DNA from: Nanobdellota archaeon
Lineage (GTDB): Archaea; Nanobdellota; Nanobdellia; Pacearchaeales; GW2011-AR1
Direction: 5' to 3'
Length of the DNA: 15,269 bases
NCBI GenBank assembly: GCA_018901675.1
Contig: JAHIEH010000055.1
Span: 1 to 15,269, forward strand
The notes beneath the pieces were generated by a model. That model saw nothing but the letters and a program-made list of their open reading frames with translations, had not been told where the DNA came from and did no database searches. The stretch's first letter is position 1. The number at the start of each line of letters is the position of its first letter. The translations under genes were made by a program, and so were the position numbers. Below, piece after piece: positions 10,848 to 15,269 of this stretch.

Positions 10848-11885
10848 ATGGAAAATGTTTCAAAAACAGGATTACAGCCAAAGAAGGTAGCAGTTCTTCT
10901 CGGAGATTTGAATAGTCCGCACTCAATAAAAAAAGGAGTTACATTTTTTGAAGAGGAGAAGGAAACTATCAGCAGATTAAAAGAAGCACTGAATGAATTT
11001 GAAGAGTATAAATTTATTTATTTGGAGAATCATTCCACTCTAAGGAAGGATCTTGTTAAAAACAGGGACGAGATAAAATATGTGCTTAATCTTTGTGACG
11101 AGGGTATGAACAATAAACCATCAAGAGAAGCAGATATCCCGCGTTTTCTTAGCAAATTAAGAATACCTTATACCGGTGCAGAAGCAGGGTGCATAAAATT
11201 TTGCTATGATAAATGGAAGGTAAGAAATCATGTAAAGGATATGGTCCCTGTTCCAAGAGCTTATATCTTTGGGAGAGGTGATAAACTTGAAACAAAAATT
11301 AATTTTCCTGTTATTATAAAACCAACAAGAGGGGATGGGAGTTCTGGGATAACTAAACAGAGTGTAGTGAGGGATAAGATAAGTTTGAGAGATGCGGTTT
11401 CTATGCTGAGAGAAGAATTTTCATATAAAGGGAAGATTATGGCAGAGGAATTCTTAGAAGGAGATGATATCAGTGTAGGAATAATCGGGAACCCTCCGAA
11501 AGAGTATACCATTTTTCCTGCAATAAAAGAAGATTATTCTTCTCTTCCAGGAGAATTCCCAAAAATTTGCGGATATGAAGCAAAATGGATTCCTGACTCA
11601 CCATACTCCAATTTAAAATCTGTTCCTGCATGCTTAACCTCTGAAAAACAGAATGAAATTGAAAGACACTCTGTAAAATTATTTGAAGCTCTTAACTGCA
11701 AGGATTACATAAGGTTGGATTGGAGACTTAACCTTAAAGGTGAGCCGAAGCTTTTGGAAGTAAATCCCAATCCTGGCTGGTGCTGGGATGGGCATTTAGC
11801 AAAAATGGCCAATCTTGGGGGTGTCTCTTATTCCAAAATGCTCGAAATGATTTTGAAAACAGCTGAAAGAAGACTTGGTTTATAG
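10848..11885 (+). CDS. D-Ala-D-Ala-ligase-like ATP-grasp enzyme
   Basis: ATP-grasp ligases join a carboxylate to an amine through an acyl phosphate. This 345-residue protein has the three-domain layout of the Ddl family: an N-terminal Rossmann-like domain (KKVAVLLGD, 12-20; LNLCDEGMNNK, 80-90, in place of the Ddl vFn.lHG element), then IPYTGA (107-112), the glycine-rich ATP lid IIKPTRGDGSSGI (156-168), the acidic VAEEFLEG-type element (MAEEFLEGDDISV, 198-210), and the metal site YIRLDWR (287-293) with LLEVNPNPG (302-310). I start it at ATG 10848, supported by the TATA box; the frame is open much further upstream, across the uS10 gene, but that is an antisense shadow. Archaea of this type lack murein, so D-Ala-D-Ala is unlikely; another dipeptide or amino-acid ligation is probable. 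The gene ends by overlapping the convergent CBS gene by 6 bases. Confidence 0.88.
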   Translation: MENVSKTGLQPKKVAVLLGDLNSPHSIKKGVTFFEEEKETISRLKEALNEFEEYKFIYLENHSTLRKDLVKNRDEIKYVLNLCDEGMNNKPSREADIPRFLSKLRIPYTGAEAGCIKFCYDKWKVRNHVKDMVPVPRAYIFGRGDKLETKINFPVIIKPTRGDGSSGITKQSVVRDKISLRDAVSMLREEFSYKGKIMAEEFLEGDDISVGIIGNPPKEYTIFPAIKEDYSSLPGEFPKICGYEAKWIPDSPYSNLKSVPACLTSEKQNEIERHSVKLFEALNCKDYIRLDWRLNLKGEPKLLEVNPNPGWCWDGHLAKMANLGGVSYSKMLEMILKTAERRLGL

Positions 11886-12245
11886 ATTCAGCAAATCAGA
11901 ATTGGCGATTAAATCTGTCAGAGTGACTATCCCGATAAGCTTCCCAATTTCAGTAACTACCGGAAGCCTTTTTATGTGATAAACGTGCATAAGAGAAGAT
12001 GCCTCTTCTATTTCTGAAGTATTTTTTATAGTTATAACTTCCTTAGCCATAATAGAAGACACTTTCTTTTTAAGAGAATTTATATTTTTTATAATATCTC
12101 TCTCAGTTACAATCCCTAAAATTTCCCCACTTTTCAGGATTACCAAGCTCCCAATTTCTTTTTTGGACATAATCTTAGCAGCCTTTTTTAAAGTGATATC
12201 TGGGTCTATTACAAAAACTTTATTGGATATCTCTCCCACTATCAT
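11880..12245 (-). CDS. Two-CBS-domain protein, probable channel regulator
   Basis: This 121-residue protein is simply two CBS domains, a pair that folds together as a Bateman module and binds adenosine nucleotides or similar ligands. Domain 1 covers about residues 1-60 (ITLKKAAKIMSKKEIGSLVIL, then GEILGIVTERDII). Domain 2 covers about 63-121 (VSSIMAKEVITIKNTSEIEEASSLM, then KRLPVVTEIGKLIGIVTLTDLI). Both carry the family's GIVT(e/l).D turn. The start overlaps the channel gene stop by 4 bases (12242-12245), so the two are translationally coupled. In many channels a regulatory domain is fused to the C terminus; here it is separate, and I infer that it gates the channel in response to nucleotide. 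Confidence 0.9.
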   Translation of the reverse strand: MIVGEISNKVFVIDPDITLKKAAKIMSKKEIGSLVILKSGEILGIVTERDIIKNINSLKKKVSSIMAKEVITIKNTSEIEEASSLMHVYHIKRLPVVTEIGKLIGIVTLTDLIANSDLLNL

Positions 12246-12577
12246 CTTTTAGCTCTTATAACCCCTCTTTTGTTTTTTATTCTCCCTTCTTTTATAAGGC
12301 GTTCCCTAATCAGCCTCATAAAGAAATATCTCCCTATTGAAGATAGGAGATAAAAAGACACAAATATCCCTGAGAAAATAAAGAAAATAGTAAACACTTT
12401 TCCCAAATCAGTAGTTGGTTTTAAGTCACCATAACCAACGGTGGTTATAGTCACAACAGTAAAATATGTTGAATCCAGATAACTCCATTTTTCTACACTA
12501 TGGTAAAAAGATATGCCAATACCAAGGATAACAATAAATGTCAGCAATGGGATTATTATCTGTTTAATGAATTTCAT
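12242..12577 (-). CDS. Two-helix potassium channel
   Basis: This 111-residue protein is a minimal KcsA/MthK-type pore. TM1 is at about 6-26, a pore helix is at 33-44 (YLDSTYFTVVTI), the selectivity filter is TTVGYGD (45-51), and TM2 is at 60-82 with GRYFF at its end, followed by a basic cytoplasmic tail of about 25 residues. It would act as a tetramer for K+ flux. I use ATG 12577: a perfect Shine-Dalgarno (GAGGTGA on the minus strand, 12589-12583) lies 5 nt before it. The longer frame starts at a GTG inside that site. The TATA box at 12610-12619 predicts a leader of about 12 nt, so unlike its neighbours this mRNA has a true ribosome binding site. The CBS gene follows with a 4-base overlap. 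Confidence 0.92.
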   Translation of the reverse strand: MKFIKQIIIPLLTFIVILGIGISFYHSVEKWSYLDSTYFTVVTITTVGYGDLKPTTDLGKVFTIFFIFSGIFVSFYLLSSIGRYFFMRLIRERLIKEGRIKNKRGVIRAKR

Positions 12578-12582
12578 CTTTA

Positions 12583-12589
12583 TCACCTC
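12583..12589 (-). promoter_or_regulatory. Ribosome binding site that decides the channel start
   Basis: GAGGTGA matches the 16S anti-SD sequence and is 5 nt before ATG 12577. This is one of the few strong SD sequences in the window, and it argues against the GTG at 12586 as start. Confidence 0.65.
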
Positions 12590-12609
12590 TGAATGTATAA
12601 GGAATAATT

Positions 12610-12619
12610 ATTTATAAAT
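12610..12619 (-). promoter_or_regulatory. TATA box of the channel-CBS operon
   Basis: ATTTATAAAT is about 25 nt upstream of a start near 12589, leaving a leader just long enough for the ribosome binding site. Confidence 0.5.
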
Positions 12620-12642
12620 CTAATTAATCCACCCCCCGCTAA

Positions 12643-12652
12643 CTTTAAATAT
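12643..12652 (+). promoter_or_regulatory. TATA box of serS
   Basis: CTTTAAATAT is centred 26 nt before the serS ATG at 12673. No SD sequence is present, so the mRNA is probably leaderless. Confidence 0.5.
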
Positions 12653-12672
12653 CCTTTTCTGCTAAAATTAGC

Positions 12673-13974
12673 ATGATTGATATACGATTGATAAGGGAGA
12701 ATCCTGAACTGGTGAGAGAAAATATTAAAAAGAAGTTTCAGAACGAAAAACTTTCATTAGTAGATGAAGTTAAAAAGTTAGATGAGGACTGGAGGATATT
12801 AAAGGTTGAGGCAGATAAATTAAGGCACGAAAGAAATAAGATTTCTGAAGCAGTTAATCATGCTAAAAAGCAAAAAAAAGAAAAGGATGCGAATGAGTTG
12901 ATAAGAAAAGCGAAAGAAATTCCTGGCAAAATAAAAGAAATCGAAGAGAAAGAGGAAATGAAACTTCAAGAGGTTAGGAGAATACTCATTCAGATTCCAA
13001 ACATTATGTCTAACAAAGTTCCGATTGGAAAAGATGCTTCTGAAAATAAAGTTATTAAAAAATGGGGCAAAATTCCTAAATTCAAATTTCCGGTTAAAAC
13101 ACATGTTGAGTTAATCGAATCTTTAGGCATAGGCAATTTTGAAGCTTCTGCCAGGGTGTCGGGGAATGGGTTTTATTATCTTAAGAGGGAACTGGCATTA
13201 TTAAACCAGGCACTAATTCGGTTTGCAATTGATTTTTTGAGAAAAAAGAAATATGAGTATATTGAGACTCCCTTAATGCTTAATGAAAAATCAATCTATG
13301 CTTCAATGGATAAGGCTGCTATTGAAAATTCTGTTTATTCAATTAAAGGCCAGGATTTGAATTTAATTGGGACATCTGAGCAATCACTTTTAGCGATGTA
13401 TACCGGAGATACACTCTATGAAGAAGAACTGCCTAAAAGATATTTCGCTTATTCTATGTGTTTTAGGCAGGAAATTGGGGCTCATGGAATAAATGAAAAA
13501 GGTTTATGGAGGACCCATCAGTTTAACAAAGTGGAGCAGTTTATATTTTCTAAACCAGAAGATTCCGAAAGATTATATGATGAGTTATTGAAAAATTCAG
13601 AGGAGATTCTAAAAGCATTGAAACTGCCTTACAGAGTTTTAGAGATTTGTTCTGGTGATTTAGCTGATTGGAAATTTAGAAGTGCTGATTTAGAGGTTTG
13701 GAGACCGACTGTAAAAGATTATGGTGAGGTGATGTCTTTGAGTAATTGCACAGATTATCAGGCTAGGAAATTAGACATAAAATGCATTGATAAAAAAGGC
13801 AATCGCAGGGTTTTGCATACCTTAAATGATACTGCTATGGCAACTTCTAGAATAATGGTAGCAATTTTAGAGAATTATCAGCAGAAAGACGGAAGCATAA
13901 AAATCCCTTCTGTTCTAGTCAAGTATATGGGAAAGAAGAAAATTGAGGATGTTAAGGCAAAGAAAAGGAAGTAA
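12673..13974 (+). CDS. serS: Seryl-tRNA synthetase
   Basis: SerRS charges tRNA-Ser with serine. At 433 residues this is the common (not the methanogen-type) class II form. It begins with the typical MIDIRLIRENPELVRENI and an N-terminal antiparallel coiled coil (about 27-100) that grips the long variable arm of tRNA-Ser. The catalytic domain has motif 1 around YEYIETPLML (194-203), the serine-site TSEQ (234-237), motif 2 FRQEIGAHGINEKGLWRTHQF (264-284), and motif 3 LNDTAMATSRIMVAILENYQ (384-403) with the ATP-binding arginine. IPSVLVKYMG closes the domain and a basic tail of about 13 residues follows. It faces the channel operon across a divergent promoter region. It fits tRNA-Ser(GGA) at 8255-8335. 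Nothing is missing or unusual. Confidence 0.97.
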   Translation: MIDIRLIRENPELVRENIKKKFQNEKLSLVDEVKKLDEDWRILKVEADKLRHERNKISEAVNHAKKQKKEKDANELIRKAKEIPGKIKEIEEKEEMKLQEVRRILIQIPNIMSNKVPIGKDASENKVIKKWGKIPKFKFPVKTHVELIESLGIGNFEASARVSGNGFYYLKRELALLNQALIRFAIDFLRKKKYEYIETPLMLNEKSIYASMDKAAIENSVYSIKGQDLNLIGTSEQSLLAMYTGDTLYEEELPKRYFAYSMCFRQEIGAHGINEKGLWRTHQFNKVEQFIFSKPEDSERLYDELLKNSEEILKALKLPYRVLEICSGDLADWKFRSADLEVWRPTVKDYGEVMSLSNCTDYQARKLDIKCIDKKGNRRVLHTLNDTAMATSRIMVAILENYQQKDGSIKIPSVLVKYMGKKKIEDVKAKKRK

Positions 13975-13984
13975 GATTGCATGA

Positions 13985-13995
13985 AGATTTTATAT
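13985..13995 (+). promoter_or_regulatory. TATA-like box after serS, possible small-RNA promoter
   Basis: ATTTTATATCT, 11 nt past the serS stop codon, would place a start near 14013. No ORF follows for 220 nt, but a foldable segment does. Confidence 0.35.
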
Positions 13996-14032
13996 CTAAA
14001 TTTGGTTCACTTCGTTCATAATTAATAAGACT

Positions 14033-14148
14033 CAAAACCGGCTCTGCCAAGTTTTTCGATTAACTGGATTATTATGAAGAAATCTGACAGCGTCGATTTC
14101 TGAGTTAGTATTATTGAGCAATTTGATGCGAACTATTTTTCGGTTTTG
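14033..14148 (+). ncRNA. Candidate structured RNA between serS and the membrane protein genes
   Basis: The 261-base gap 13975-14235 has no gene. Within it CAAAACCG (14033-14040) can pair with CGGTTTTG (14141-14148), closing a 116-nt domain that contains at least two hairpins: CCAAGTT/AACTGG (14047-14066, one bulge) and AGAAATC-T-GAC/GTC-GATTTCT (14078-14101, 10 bp with one bulged T around AGC). A third weaker arm (AGTT/AACT, 14103-14134) may exist. The upstream TATA box would start transcription about 20 nt before the domain. It does not look like 5S rRNA, SRP RNA or a tRNA. The strand is chosen from the TATA box. It may also be only chance pairing in AT-rich DNA. Confidence 0.35.
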
Positions 14149-14195
14149 CCTAGGATATATGCCCTGAATCTATACAATTTGCCTTTAAACAGATA

Positions 14196-14205
14196 AATTT
14201 ATATC
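14196..14205 (+). promoter_or_regulatory. TATA box of the two-membrane-protein operon
   Basis: The sequence AATTTATATC is about 35 nt before the ATG at 14236, leaving a leader of roughly 10 nt that contains the SD-like AGGAAG. Confidence 0.4.
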
Positions 14206-14235
14206 CTGTTCTTTATTAGTTAGTTTAGGAAGAAG

Positions 14236-14481
14236 ATGGTGAAAAGGGCAGGAAAAAGAGGAAAGAAAGAGAGCAAGGATTATCTTTTGCTTAATGGCAA
14301 TAAAGTGTTTGTCATTTTTATAATGTGGATTTTTTCGGTAATATTTCATAATGCTACTTACAGATGGTTTGGTATTGAAGAGCCGATTTTTTTCATACTT
14401 GCGGTGATTGCAATTCCTGTTTATCTTTTAATTTCAATTATCTACACTTTAATTAAAGAAGTCAGGCATTATGATAAATGA
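14236..14481 (+). CDS. Two-helix membrane protein, unknown function
   Basis: This 81-residue protein has a very basic N terminus (KRAGKRGKKESK, residues 3-14) and two hydrophobic segments (about 24-38 and 51-71) separated by a short loop, RWFGIEEP, with a charged end. It looks like a 2TM-domain (DUF/2TM-type) membrane protein, whose basic end would stay in the cytoplasm; I do not recognise the family with certainty. AGGAAG lies 3-8 nt before the ATG and could serve as an SD. It is followed after 34 nt by a second small membrane protein, probably co-transcribed. Confidence 0.65.
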   Translation: MVKRAGKRGKKESKDYLLLNGNKVFVIFIMWIFSVIFHNATYRWFGIEEPIFFILAVIAIPVYLLISIIYTLIKEVRHYDK

Positions 14482-14502
14482 TGTTTTACTAAACAAAACA
14501 AA

Positions 14503-14508
14503 AAGGAG
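14503..14508 (+). promoter_or_regulatory. Strong Shine-Dalgarno of the second membrane protein
   Basis: AGGAGGT, directly before TAAAAATGG, is a near-perfect match to the anti-SD. It decides ATG 14516 over the upstream ATG at 14471, which overlaps the previous gene and has no such site. Confidence 0.7.
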
Positions 14509-14515
14509 GTTAAAA

Positions 14516-14782
14516 ATGGGTAAACTAAAAAGTAATAAGGTTGGATTGACTCTCGGTGTTTTTTGTGCATTAATCCATGCAGTATGGGCTTTGCTTGTGG
14601 CAATTGGCTCTGCAAAATTAGTCATTGATTTAGTAATGCCTTTGCATTTCCTCAGCGTGATTTATTCAATTACTGAATTCAGTATTGCTACTGCATCAGT
14701 TTTGGTAATTTTGGCTTTTGCAGGCGGTTATATAACTGGGGCAGTTTTTGCATGGGTATGGAATTTGCTTAATAAAAAATAA
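14516..14782 (+). CDS. Small three-helix membrane protein (DUF5676-like)
   Basis: From ATG 14516 the product is 88 residues: a short basic start (GKLKSNKVG), then three hydrophobic helices (about 10-30, 33-50 and 56-80) ending in a tryptophan-rich FAWVWNLLNKK. The arrangement LTLGVFCALIHAVWALLVA near the start and GGYITGAVFAWVWNLLNK at the end resembles small archaeal/bacterial membrane proteins filed as DUF5676 or misnamed bacteriophage holin; this is a family impression, not a search. The strong SD sequence and the 34-nt distance to the preceding gene indicate a second cistron in an operon, translated on its own ribosome binding site rather than leaderless. Confidence 0.7.
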   Translation: MGKLKSNKVGLTLGVFCALIHAVWALLVAIGSAKLVIDLVMPLHFLSVIYSITEFSIATASVLVILAFAGGYITGAVFAWVWNLLNKK

Positions 14783-14792
14783 GCCATAATCT

Positions 14793-14817
14793 TTATTTTT
14801 TTTATTTTCTTGTTTTT
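14793..14817 (+). terminator. T-rich terminator after the membrane-protein operon
   Basis: A 25-base stretch of T with few A, C and G bases starts 11 nt past the stop codon. ATTTTCTTGTTTTT occurs at 14804-14817 and again at 14836-14849, giving two successive U-tracts that would end archaeal transcription. Confidence 0.5.
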
Positions 14818-14860
14818 AAATTTGGTTCAGTCTTGATTTTCTTGTTTTTTGGCACAAAAG

Positions 14861-14869
14861 TTTTTAAAT
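14861..14869 (+). promoter_or_regulatory. TATA box of the TGA-interrupted gene
   Basis: TTTTTAAAT is centred about 26 nt before the ATG at 14890, so the promoter geometry is intact. Confidence 0.45.
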
Positions 14870-14889
14870 CTGGGTTTTTAATTAGGAGT

Positions 14890-15150
14890 ATGAAGTTGGA
14901 TACAAATTTAATCAATAAATTGTCAAGTTTGCAATACTGAATTATTGAAGTTGTTGAAGACAATTTGAGGGGATTGTATTTAGTCAATGGAGTAATTATT
15001 CCCCGCGAAGAATCAAAAGCTCGGGGAATTGGGCTGTTTGTTAAAGATATGTTCACAAGAAAAGATAAGACTATTCCTTTTTGTCAAGATAATCATCGTT
15101 TAGTCAAGAGAGATAAAGTCAGGGAATATGAATTTGATATCCTTCAATAG
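14890..15150 (+). pseudogene. Short gene interrupted by an in-frame TGA
   Basis: Starting at ATG 14890, the frame reads MKLDTNLINKLSSLQY, meets TGA at 14938-14940, and then stays open in the same frame for 69 more codons (IIEVVEDNLRGLYLVNGVIIPREESKARGIGLF and on to the TAG at 15148-15150). Both sides look like normal coding sequence and the promoter is intact, so one substitution (for example CGA, GGA, TCA or TGG to TGA) would explain it. A restart at TTG 14965 is possible but has no SD. The product is not recognised: about 86 residues, strand-rich with a basic C terminus. TGA recoding is not supported, because the other genes use the standard code. A sequencing error is also possible. Confidence 0.55.
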
Positions 15151-15269
15151 ATTCTATAAATCTTGTTTCTTTTTAAGAGGTATGAAATGCTCTGATGGTT
15201 TGTTGCCCAGGCATAAAAAGCAGGTGTTATAGGCAAAGTTTAAAAACAAATTTTATGATGATATATTAA
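15151..15269. other. Window end without a supported gene
   Basis: There is a TATA-like TTCTATAAATC (15152-15162) and, 26 nt later, an ATG at 15183 preceded by AAGAGG that opens only 16 codons (MKCSDGLLPRHKKQVL, then TAG). It could be a leader peptide, a gene broken by a frameshift or simply noise. A second TATA-like GTTTAAAAAC at 15239-15248 may belong to a gene beyond the window. Confidence 0.3.

Noticed and set aside
14013..14160. 5S rRNA or SRP RNA
   Set aside because: The conserved 5S loop sequences and the SRP GNAR tetraloop region are absent; only generic hairpins are seen.
14938..14940. Selenocysteine or another recoded TGA
   Set aside because: No SECIS-like hairpin is evident, the flanking residues do not resemble a known selenoprotein, and the other genes follow the standard code.
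14802..15056. A minus-strand 84-residue open frame
   Set aside because: It runs antisense through two T-rich terminators and the TATA box of the 14890 gene, and its composition is that of AT-rich noncoding DNA.

Overview
The window reads as a piece of a small AT-rich archaeal genome, most likely a DPANN-type lineage (Woesearchaeota/Pacearchaeota/Nanoarchaeota-like). The evidence is an archaeal aIF5B, archaeal uS10, a Dph2 fragment, a PC4-type coactivator, a tRNA-Ser without encoded CCA, and archaeal TATA boxes (TTTATAAA/TTTAAATA type) centred 25-28 nt upstream of almost every start codon, so most transcripts look leaderless. The lineage is inferred from gene content and sequence style, not from a search.

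Layout. 1-834: the 3' end of a probable PD-(D/E)XK nuclease gene and a small membrane protein. 849-2567 (-): translation factor aIF5B. 2707-3009: the N-terminal third of a Dph2-like diphthamide gene, broken off where it meets the 3' half of a tRNA-Val(UAC). 3010-5267: the most unusual stretch. Three same-strand gene units (SAM methyltransferase; HD hydrolase; RHH antitoxin plus PemK/MazF toxin) each start with their own TATA box and each end, 4 to about 50 nt after the last stop codon, in a 28-29 nt sequence that looks like a tRNA 3' end (variable loop, T arm, 3' acceptor strand, discriminator). With the fragment fused to dph2 there are four such ends. The arrangement resembles a gene-cassette array with tRNA-derived junctions, but no integrase is present here.

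5448-8103 (-): a 49-aa conserved-looking protein, an envelope redox operon (anchored thioredoxin-like protein, two-helix membrane protein, CcdA-like electron carrier), a PC4-like ssDNA-binding protein, and a bitopic membrane protein with a coiled-coil tail. 8255-8335 (-): tRNA-Ser(GGA). 8428-8577: a zinc-ribbon microprotein. 8574-10342 (-): a dTMP operon, a divergent ThyA followed by thymidylate kinase. The kinase is split by a compact insert of about 131 nt made almost wholly of nested inverted repeats and placed exactly where its removal restores the normal kinase length and frame.

10451-12577: uS10 (-) diverging from a D-Ala-D-Ala-ligase-like ATP-grasp enzyme (+), then a two-helix K+ channel followed by a two-CBS protein with overlapping genes (-). 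12673-13974: seryl-tRNA synthetase. 13975-14235: no gene, but a TATA box and a foldable segment that could be a small RNA. 14236-14782: two small membrane proteins. 14890-15150: a short gene interrupted by an in-frame TGA. The last ~120 bases show only a TATA-like box and a 16-codon ORF.

Core information processing (aIF5B, uS10, SerRS, tRNA-Ser, dTMP synthesis) is interleaved with accessory modules. The parts most worth following are the tRNA-end-tagged units at 3010-5267 and the palindromic insert in tmk at 8961-9091.
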